A stretch of DNA of 64,000 bases from Hydrogenophilales bacterium 16-64-40 (lineage in GTDB: Bacteria > Pseudomonadota > Gammaproteobacteria > Burkholderiales > Thiobacillaceae): the NCBI GenBank assembly GCA_002256995.1, contig NCGX01000006.1, positions 1 to 64,000 on the forward strand. The letters are read 5' to 3'. Position 1 is the first letter of the stretch; every line of letters starts with the position of its first letter. The notes under the pieces were generated by a model. It saw only the letters and a program-made list of their open reading frames with translations, made no database searches and was not told where the DNA came from. A program made the translations under genes and the position numbers. This document shows positions 57,628-64,000 of this stretch, piece after piece.

Positions 57628-58902
57628 TCAGGCGCCGGCAGCCAGCGGCCGTTCGCCGCCCTGGTCCGAATAAATCAGCAAGGGCTTGCCGTCACCGCTG
57701 ATCAGCCCATTGTCCACCACCACTTTGCTGACCCCCTTGAGGGAGGGCAGGTCGTACATGGTGTCGAGCAGTGCGTGCTCGATGATCGAACGCAGGCCAC
57801 GGGCGCCGGTGCGGCGCGCCAGCGCACGCTTGGCGATGGCATTCAGCGCATCCTCGCGGAATTCAAGATCGACGCCTTCCATCTTGAATAGTTTAATGAA
57901 CTGCTTGGTCAGCGCGTTCTTCGGCTCGGTCAGAATCTGCACCAGCGCGGCTTCGTCCAGTTCATCCAAGGTTGCAACAACCGGCAAACGTCCGACAAAT
58001 TCAGGGATCAGCCCGTATTTGATGAGATCTTCGGGCTCGACCTGATGCAGCAGTTCGACATCGCGCTTGGTCTCGTCGACATTCTTGACCTGAGCGCCGA
58101 AGCCGATGCCGCCTTTTTCAGTGCGGCCGCGAATCACTTTCTCCAACCCGCTGAACGCACCGCCGCAAATGAACAGGATGTTGCTGGTGTCGACCTGGAC
58201 GAATTCTTGGTTCGGATGCTTGCGCCCGCCCTGCGGCGGCACCGAGGCGGTGGTGCCCTCGATCAGCTTCAGCAGTGCCTGCTGCACGCCCTCGCCCGAC
58301 ACGTCGCGGGTAATCGATGGGTTATCAGCCTTGCGTGATATCTTGTCGATTTCATCAATGTAAACAATACCCTGCTTGGCCTTGTCGACATCGTAATCGC
58401 ACTTTTGCAGCAGCTTCTGGATGATGTTCTCGACATCCTCGCCGACATAGCCCGCTTCGGTCAGGGTGGTGGCGTCAGCAATAACGAACGGCACGTTCAG
58501 CGTGCGGGCGAGGGTTTGCGCCAACAGGGTCTTGCCCGAACCGGTCGGACCGATCAGCAGGATGTTGCTCTTGGCCAGCTCGACTTCGCCCGTACCGGCA
58601 TTGCTGCGCAGACGCTTGTAGTGGTTGTAGACCGCAACCGCCAGCGCTTTTTTCGCCTGCCCCTGGCCGATCACGTACTGATCGAGCATGCCGCTGATTT
58701 CGTGCGGCGTCGGCAAGTCGGAACCACCGCTCTTTTGGGTGTCGGCCTGCTGGATTTCCTCGCGGATGATGTCATTGCAAAGCTCGACGCATTCATCACA
58801 GATGAATACCGATGGCCCAGCAATCAGCTTGCGCACCTCGTGCTGGCTTTTGCCGCAGAAGGAGCAGTAAAGAAGTTTGTCGCTCGAGCCTTTGTCTGCC
58901 AT
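57628..58902 (-). CDS. clpX: ClpX ATPase specificity subunit
   Basis: AAA+ unfoldase (424 aa) that feeds ClpP. The N-terminal zinc domain has the Cys pairs [10 protein letters not shown] and [12 protein letters not shown]. Walker A is [12 protein letters not shown], Walker [10 protein letters not shown], and the ClpP-binding loop lies in [12 protein letters not shown], with the IGF tripeptide. The ATG at 58902 is preferred because AAGGA lies 6 bases ahead; one at 58908 has no spacing. It is 13 bases after clpP. Confidence 0.98.
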   Translation of the reverse strand: MADKGSSDKLLYCSFCGKSQHEVRKLIAGPSVFICDECVELCNDIIREEIQQADTQKSGGSDLPTPHEISGMLDQYVIGQGQAKKALAVAVYNHYKRLRSNAGTGEVELAKSNILLIGPTGSGKTLLAQTLARTLNVPFVIADATTLTEAGYVGEDVENIIQKLLQKCDYDVDKAKQGIVYIDEIDKISRKADNPSITRDVSGEGVQQALLKLIEGTTASVPPQGGRKHPNQEFVQVDTSNILFICGGAFSGLEKVIRGRTEKGGIGFGAQVKNVDETKRDVELLHQVEPEDLIKYGLIPEFVGRLPVVATLDELDEAALVQILTEPKNALTKQFIKLFKMEGVDLEFREDALNAIAKRALARRTGARGLRSIIEHALLDTMYDLPSLKGVSKVVVDNGLISGDGKPLLIYSDQGGERPLAAGA

Positions 58903-58915
58903 AGCCATTCCTTGC

Positions 58916-59572
58916 TTAATTGCCTGATGCTTCGATGCGGCTGGTCAGCACCTTGTCGATCAGCCCATAACTCACCGATTCGTCCGCGCTCATGAAGTTG
59001 TCGCGGTCGGTGTCGCGCTCGATCACGTCCATGCTCTGCCCGGTGTGTTTGGCGAGCATGTTGTTGAGGCGGGATTTCAAATACAGAATTTCCTTGGCGT
59101 GGATGGCGATGTCTGACGCCTGTCCCTGAAAACCGCCCAAGGGCTGATGAATCATCACCCGCGAGTTTGGCAGGCAGAAACGCTTGCCCTTGGCGCCCGC
59201 GGTCAGCAGGAACGCGCCCATGCTGGCCGCCTGGCCGATGCACAGGGTGGACACGTCCGGCTTGATGAACTGCATGGTGTCGTAGATCGCCAGACCGGCC
59301 GAAACCGATCCGCCGGGCGAGTTGATGTAAAAGTAGATGTCCTTGTCGGGGTTTTCCGACTCCAGAAACAGCATCTGCGCGACCACCAGATTGGCCGTCG
59401 AATCGTTCACCGGGCCCACCAGGAAAATGACCCGTTCCTTGAGCAGGCGCGAGTAGATGTCGTAAGCACGCTCACCCCGGCCGCTTTGCTCGACGACCAT
59501 GGGCACCAGCCCCAAACCCTGCGGCTCGAAGGACTGCGAATTAGAAATACCGCGTTCAAAATCAATGTGCAT
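58916..59572 (-). CDS. clpP: ClpP protease subunit
   Basis: Serine peptidase (218 aa) of the ClpXP complex. The catalytic Ser is in [11 protein letters not shown], the His in [16 protein letters not shown] and the Asp in [11 protein letters not shown]. It overlaps the tig stop by one base and leads into clpX. Confidence 0.98.
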   Translation of the reverse strand: MHIDFERGISNSQSFEPQGLGLVPMVVEQSGRGERAYDIYSRLLKERVIFLVGPVNDSTANLVVAQMLFLESENPDKDIYFYINSPGGSVSAGLAIYDTMQFIKPDVSTLCIGQAASMGAFLLTAGAKGKRFCLPNSRVMIHQPLGGFQGQASDIAIHAKEILYLKSRLNNMLAKHTGQSMDVIERDTDRDNFMSADESVSYGLIDKVLTSRIEASGN

Positions 59573-60870
59573 CAGGTACGTCCCATCAGTTCTTCAAAGG
59601 AGGTTGTCACGTCTTCCACTTGGGCCTGACCTGCAACCCATGCTACCACATTCTCTTCCAGCGCCAGGGACTCGATCTCGTGCATCCGTTCCGGGCTTTG
59701 GTAGTACCACTGCACCACCTGATCCGGGTCTTCGTAGCTTTGCGCCTGCTCGGCAATCAGGGCACGAATCTGCTCGGGCTGAGCCACCAATTTGTGCACC
59801 TGCACGATCTCGGCCAGGATCAGCCCGAGGCGCACGCGGCGTTCAGCCTGCCCGGTAAACATATCGGCAGAAAGCTTCACAGTCTGAACCCCGCGCGACT
59901 GCATATCGGCTTCGGTCATTTTCATCAGACGCTCGGTTTCAACCGCCACCAGGCTTTGCGGCAGGTCCAGCGTGCTCTTCTGCAACAACAGTTCCATCGC
60001 CTGCTCTTTCAGTTTCGCCTGCACGCGACGTTTGACTTCGCGTTCCAGGTTGGACTTTACCTCGGCCTTGAGTTTCTCGACGTCGCCGCCCTCGACCCCC
60101 AGCGCCTTGGCAAATTCCGCGTCCACCGGCGGCAGCACAGGGGCCTGCACGTCTTTGACCTGCACTTCGAAATGCGCGACCTTGCCGGCGAGATCCTTGG
60201 CGGGGTACTCAGCCGGGAAGGTCAGGTCGAAGCCCTTGCTGTCGCCAGCCTTGGTGCCGATCAGGTTCTGCTCGAACTCTTGCAGCAGACGGCCTTCGCC
60301 GATGACTGCGGCGAAGTCTTCGCCCTGGCCGCCCTCGAACGCTGCGCCATCGACCGTACCCTGGTAGTCGAACTTGACCAGGTCGTCCGTTGCCGCTGCG
60401 CGGTCGGTGGATTCAAAGGTACGGCGCTGCTTTTGCAGCACTTCCAGCGTCTTCGCCACCTCGGCTTCACCCAGGTCCACGACCGGACGGCTGATCTTGG
60501 CCGTACTCAGGTCGTCGATCTTCACTTCAGGATAGACCTCGAAGCTGGCGCTGAACCTCATTTCCGTCGTGTCAGTCTGCCCCGCTTTCGGCTCGAATCG
60601 CGGGTAGCCCGCAATTTTCAACTGGTGCGCCTGCACCGCCTCGCCAAAGCGGGCCTGCAGGGTTTCGCCCAGCACTTCCTGGCGCACACCCGGACCGTGC
60701 TGACGCGCCACGGCGGCGAGCGGCGCCTTGCCGGGACGGAAACCATGCATCTTGACGTTGCGTGCCAGTCGCTTGAGGCGGCTTTGCACTTCGGTTTCCA
60801 GGGGGTCCATGGGCACGCTGATGTCCAGGCGACGGACCAGTCCTTCGAGAACTTCAAGATTTGCTTGCAT
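59572..60870 (-). CDS. tig: trigger factor
   Basis: Ribosome-associated chaperone and prolyl isomerase (432 aa). The ribosome-docking motif region is [18 protein letters not shown], the FKBP-type domain has [20 protein letters not shown], and the C-terminal helical chaperone domain is full length. The ATG at 60870 has AGGA ahead; the open frame upstream runs into tRNA-Leu. Order tig-clpP-clpX-lon-hupB-ppiD is as in E. coli. Confidence 0.97.
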   Translation of the reverse strand: MQANLEVLEGLVRRLDISVPMDPLETEVQSRLKRLARNVKMHGFRPGKAPLAAVARQHGPGVRQEVLGETLQARFGEAVQAHQLKIAGYPRFEPKAGQTDTTEMRFSASFEVYPEVKIDDLSTAKISRPVVDLGEAEVAKTLEVLQKQRRTFESTDRAAATDDLVKFDYQGTVDGAAFEGGQGEDFAAVIGEGRLLQEFEQNLIGTKAGDSKGFDLTFPAEYPAKDLAGKVAHFEVQVKDVQAPVLPPVDAEFAKALGVEGGDVEKLKAEVKSNLEREVKRRVQAKLKEQAMELLLQKSTLDLPQSLVAVETERLMKMTEADMQSRGVQTVKLSADMFTGQAERRVRLGLILAEIVQVHKLVAQPEQIRALIAEQAQSYEDPDQVVQWYYQSPERMHEIESLALEENVVAWVAGQAQVEDVTTSFEELMGRT

Positions 60871-60919
60871 CAAAATACTTCCTGGCTGAATTGAGGATGG
60901 GTGTAGTGCAAAAAACCGA

Positions 60920-61004
60920 TGGTGCGGGAGGGGGGACTCGAACCCCCACGCCTTGCGGCGCTGGAACCTAAATCCAGTGCGTCTACCAATTCCGCCACTC
61001 TCGC
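60920..61004 (-). tRNA. tRNA-Leu (UAG)
   Basis: An 85-base class II tRNA starting GCGAGAGTGGCGGAATTGG, with a long variable arm (CGCCGCAAGGCG) and encoded CCA. Anticodon loop TTTAGGT gives UAG. The acceptor 5' strand GCGAGAG faces CTCCCGC, leaving an A-C mismatch at position 4:69; the rest pairs normally. It lies just upstream of tig. Confidence 0.95.
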
Positions 61005-61039
61005 GGCTTGGCCGCAAAACTATCAGCTAATAAGTGTAA

Positions 61040-61045
61040 TATAAT
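61040..61045 (+). promoter_or_regulatory. candidate -10 box for hpnC
   Basis: A perfect TATAAT in an AT-rich stretch between tRNA-Leu and hpnC, about 75 bases ahead of hpnC. No convincing -35 is seen. Confidence 0.4.
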
Positions 61046-61119
61046 CAATACGATGCTGTCACCCAAGCCGACACGGCATCCCACCTAAGTCATTATTCCC
61101 ATTCCTTTTTTTGTTGCCG

Positions 61120-61926
61120 GTGCCGGTCGAACACTACGAAAATTTCCCAGTTGCGTCCTGGTTGCTGCCGAAACGGCTGCGCCGACCGGTCGAGGCCATC
61201 TACCGGTTCGCCCGCAGCGCGGACGATATTGCCGATGAAGGCGATGCCCCCGCAGCCACGCGTCTGGAACAGCTGGCGGCCTACCACGCCGAACTCGACC
61301 GCATCGAACGCGGTGAGCCCTCCCACCACCCGGTTTTCGTTCCGCTGGCGGCAGCCATCCGCGATCACGCCATCCCGATTTCACCGTTTCGCGACCTGTT
61401 GTCCGCCTTCGCGCAGGACGTGGAAAAAACCCGTTACGCCAGTTTCGGCGAGGTCATGGACTACTGCCGCCGCTCGGCCAACCCGGTGGGACGCTTGATG
61501 CTGCATCTGTACGGCGACCACGACCCGCGCCACCTGGCCTATTCCGACGCCATTTGCAGCAGCCTGCAACTGATCAACTTTCTGCAGGATATCGCGGTCG
61601 ATTACCGAAAAGACCGCATCTATCTGCCGCAGGACGAATTGGACGCGCACCATGTCGGCGAAACGCAGATCGCCCGGGGCGACACGCACGGCCTGTGGCA
61701 CATGATGATGCACAAGCAGATCGAGCGCGCGCGCAAATTATTGCAGGCCGGCGCGCCCCTCGGCCGGCACCTGAAGGGGCGCGTCGGCCTTGAGCTGCGC
61801 GTGACCATCCTCGGCGGCGAAACCATCCTGCGCAAGCTCCACGCCGACCCCGGCTGCGTGTTCCACAACCGGCCGGTGCTCTCCAAAAAAGACTGGATCG
61901 TCATGCTCGGACGCGCAATCTTCTGA
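61120..61926 (+). CDS. hpnC: hydroxysqualene synthase HpnC
   Basis: Prenyl-synthase-fold enzyme (268 aa) in the three-step HpnCDE route from farnesyl diphosphate to squalene; HpnC turns presqualene diphosphate into hydroxysqualene. Motifs: FARSADDIADEGD (first Asp-rich site), YCRRSANPVGRLML and LINFLQDIAVDYRKDRIYLP (second). The start is uncertain: a GTG at 61120 gives the family-like MPVEHYENFPVAS; two TTGs at 61111 and 61114 are also in frame. No ribosome site is clear. Confidence 0.9.
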   Translation: MPVEHYENFPVASWLLPKRLRRPVEAIYRFARSADDIADEGDAPAATRLEQLAAYHAELDRIERGEPSHHPVFVPLAAAIRDHAIPISPFRDLLSAFAQDVEKTRYASFGEVMDYCRRSANPVGRLMLHLYGDHDPRHLAYSDAICSSLQLINFLQDIAVDYRKDRIYLPQDELDAHHVGETQIARGDTHGLWHMMMHKQIERARKLLQAGAPLGRHLKGRVGLELRVTILGGETILRKLHADPGCVFHNRPVLSKKDWIVMLGRAIF

Positions 61927-61928
61927 AC

Positions 61929-62774
61929 ATGGACGCCCATCAGTATTGCCAGGAACGCGCCGCGGCCAGCGGCTCCAGCTTCTACTACAGCTTCGTCTTT
62001 CTGCCACCTGACACGCGGCGTGCGATCACCGCGTTTTACGCGCTGTGCCGCGAGCTCGACGACGTGGTGGACGAATGCCATGAGCGCCAGTTGGCCGAGA
62101 CCAAGCTCGACTGGTGGCGCGCTGAAATCGGCCGTTTTGCGGCAGGCGTGCCGGAGCATCCGGCGACCCGCGCGCTGCTCGACACCCCGCAGGGCCGCAA
62201 CGCCCCTGCCGCCCTGCTGCTGGAAATCGTCGACGGCATGGCGATGGATCTCGACTATCTGCGCTATCCCGATTTCAAGTCGCTCAACCTCTACTGCTAC
62301 CGCGTGGCGGGCGTGGTGGGCGAAGTTGCGGCCGCGATTTTCGGTGGCCCACGTAGCGAAGACGACCGCGACATCCGCCGCTACGCCCACGAACTGGGGC
62401 TCGCGTTTCAGCTCACCAACATCATCCGCGACGTCGGCGAAGACGCGCGGCGCGGGCGCATTTACCTGCCTCAGGATGAGTTGGTACGCTACGGCGTCGC
62501 CGAGGCCGACATCCTGAATGGCCGCAGCACGCCCGAATTCCAGGCGCTGATGCAGTTCCAGTTCGAGCGCGCCAGCGCGCATTACGACAGCGCGCTCGCC
62601 GCCCTGCCCGCCAGCGCGCGCAGGGCGCAGCGCCCCGGGCTGGTGATGGCGGCGATTTACCGCACCTTGCTGGACGAAATCCGCCGCGACCATTTCCCCG
62701 TGCTGCGCGCACGCGTCTCGCTCACGCCGATGCGCAAGCTGTGGCTGGCCGGCAAAACCTGGCTGTTTCCATGA
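61929..62774 (+). CDS. hpnD: presqualene diphosphate synthase HpnD
   Basis: Condenses two farnesyl diphosphates to presqualene diphosphate (281 aa). Asp-rich motifs are ALCRELDDVVDECHE and LTNIIRDVGEDARRGRIYLP; also SSFYYSFVFLPPDTRRAI and YCYRVAGVVGEVAAAIFG. It starts 2 bases after the hpnC stop and overlaps hpnE by 4 bases (ATGA), so the three are one operon. Confidence 0.95.
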   Translation: MDAHQYCQERAAASGSSFYYSFVFLPPDTRRAITAFYALCRELDDVVDECHERQLAETKLDWWRAEIGRFAAGVPEHPATRALLDTPQGRNAPAALLLEIVDGMAMDLDYLRYPDFKSLNLYCYRVAGVVGEVAAAIFGGPRSEDDRDIRRYAHELGLAFQLTNIIRDVGEDARRGRIYLPQDELVRYGVAEADILNGRSTPEFQALMQFQFERASAHYDSALAALPASARRAQRPGLVMAAIYRTLLDEIRRDHFPVLRARVSLTPMRKLWLAGKTWLFP

Positions 62775-64000
62775 AGTCTGGCGTGGCCGTTGTCGGCGGC
62801 GGCTGGGCAGGCTGTGCTGCCGCGCTGACGCTGGCCGAAGCGGGCGTGGCCGTCACACTGTTTGAGGCCGGGCGCACCCTGGGCGGGCGCGCCCGCGCAG
62901 TCGAACTCGAGGGCCAGCGGCTTGACAACGGTCAGCACATTTTGCTCGGTGCGTATGAACAGACGCTGCAGCTGATCGCCCGCCTGCAGCCGACCGCGGA
63001 GGGCTTGTGGCGCCTGCCGCTCACCCTCGACCAGCCGCCCGAATTCAGCCTGGCCTGCCCGCGCCTGCCCGCCCCGCTGCATTTGCTGGCGGGCCTGCTC
63101 GGCGCCCAGGGCTTAAGCTGGCGCGACAAGCTGGGCGCCGCCCGCTGGGCACATGGCTTGCTGAACAACCCGGACGCGGCGGACCATCTGAGCGTCAGCC
63201 AGCTCACCCGCAGCCAGCCCGAAAAACTCAATCGTCTGCTGTGGCATCCGCTGTGCGTGTCCGCCCTCAACACGCCGCCGGAGACGGCCAGCGCCCGGGT
63301 CTTCCGCGACGTGATCCGCGCCGCCTTCGGCGGCCGCAACCATCACAGCGACCTGCTGCTGCCGCGCCGCGATCTGACGGCGCTGTTTCCCGCGCCGGCT
63401 GCCGCGCGGGTGGTCGAACTCGGCGGCGAAGTGCGCTTGTCCTGCCGGGTAACCACGCTCGACGCCGCGGCGGATGCCGTCACTGTCGGAACGCGCGATG
63501 GCTCGGCTGCTTACAGCCACGTCATCCTCGCGGTCGCGCCGCAGCATCTGGCAGGGCTGGCTGCCGCAATCCCGCAGCTCGAACCCGTGCTGCATGGGGT
63601 GGCGGCCTACGCCTACCAGCCGATTGCCACCGCTTACGTGCAATATGACCCGTCTTTTCGACTGCACAAGCCGCTGTTCGCCCTGGCGAACGGCCCCGCG
63701 CAATTCGTATTCGACCGCGGCCAGAGCCATGGCCAGCCAGGCTTGCTGGCGTTGGTTGCCAGCGCTGCGATGAACCTGTCTGCGGATTGGGTGGATCAGG
63801 CCGCCGCCCAGTTGCAGCAGATTGCCCGCCCTGGTCCGCCGCGCTGGCGCCGCCACATCGTCGAAAAGCAGGCGACCTATGCCTGCGTGCCCAACATGGC
63901 GCGCCCCGACGTCCGCACTGCGCACCCGCGCATTTTTCTGGCAGGCGATTACATCGCCGGTCCTTATCCCGCCACGCTCGAAAGCGCAACACTGAGCGGA
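62771..64000 (+). CDS. hpnE: hydroxysqualene reductase HpnE (partial, runs off right edge)
   Basis: FAD-dependent amine-oxidase-fold enzyme that reduces hydroxysqualene to squalene. About 410 residues are visible. The FAD motif is VAVVGGGWAGCAAALTLAEA with GRTLGGRARAVELEGQRLDN, followed by GQHILLGAYEQTL. Near the edge comes the flavin-closing motif IFLAGDYIAGPYPATLESA, so only a short C-terminus lies outside. Squalene would feed hopanoid synthesis; the cyclase gene is not in view. Confidence 0.93.
   Translation, partial: MKSGVAVVGGGWAGCAAALTLAEAGVAVTLFEAGRTLGGRARAVELEGQRLDNGQHILLGAYEQTLQLIARLQPTAEGLWRLPLTLDQPPEFSLACPRLPAPLHLLAGLLGAQGLSWRDKLGAARWAHGLLNNPDAADHLSVSQLTRSQPEKLNRLLWHPLCVSALNTPPETASARVFRDVIRAAFGGRNHHSDLLLPRRDLTALFPAPAAARVVELGGEVRLSCRVTTLDAAADAVTVGTRDGSAAYSHVILAVAPQHLAGLAAAIPQLEPVLHGVAAYAYQPIATAYVQYDPSFRLHKPLFALANGPAQFVFDRGQSHGQPGLLALVASAAMNLSADWVDQAAAQLQQIARPGPPRWRRHIVEKQATYACVPNMARPDVRTAHPRIFLAGDYIAGPYPATLESATLSG

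Overview
The window looks like the chromosome of a high-GC, flagellated, sulfur-oxidising betaproteobacterium of the Thiobacillus / Hydrogenophilales-Nitrosomonadales type. This assignment rests on gene content and operon layout only, since no rRNA gene is present. The indicators are a complete flgB-L operon with divergent flgA-flgMN, a chemotaxis operon appended to it, a qmoA-qmoB-hdrC-hdrB electron-transfer operon of the kind linked to APS reductase, hopanoid-precursor genes hpnCDE, and frequent GTG/TTG starts.

Layout. 1-18.4 kb is motility: reading leftward, flgBCDEFGHIJ, flgKL (with its own sigma-28 promoter at 9351-9377), a CheZ-like gene, cheY, cheA, cheW, then two tandem chemoreceptor genes. 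The nearer receptor gene is broken by an internal deletion and frameshift, and the farther one runs off the left edge. flgA-flgM-flgN diverge to the right. 18.4-25.6 kb holds a REP-like palindrome, mnmC (tRNA modification), a four-gene MacAB-type ABC exporter, a BON-domain lipoprotein and a small acidic protein. 25.7-30.9 kb is the qmoA-qmoB-hdrC-hdrB operon with a terminator and an unusual inverted repeat in its leader region. 31-36.7 kb has a phosphodiesterase, ppa, mfd, a ~235 bp element with terminal inverted repeats, and serB.

36.7-37.5 kb contains what I consider the most interesting stretch: a second, orphan flgM-like gene with a textbook sigma-28 promoter and its own terminator, followed by a small metal-binding HMA protein gene carrying an in-frame palindromic insertion. 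37.5-44.9 kb carries a c-di-GMP GGDEF-EAL protein translationally coupled to a periplasmic binding protein, then the conserved dnaQ-rnhA-methyltransferase // gloB-mltD neighbourhood. 44.9-51.4 kb is a yejABEF-type peptide/oligopeptide ABC importer. 51.5-61 kb is fabI, ppiD, tRNA-Asp, tRNA-Val, hupB, lon (with a sigma-32-like promoter), clpX, clpP, tig and tRNA-Leu, the familiar proteostasis cluster. 61.1-64 kb is hpnC-hpnD-hpnE, squalene synthesis for hopanoids, cut by the right edge.

I saw no insertion sequence with a transposase, prophage, CRISPR array or rRNA. No gene-free stretch exceeds 300 bases. The mobile-looking DNA is limited to short palindromic or repeated elements at 9901-10026, 18411-18485, 35633-35867 and 37341-37376.
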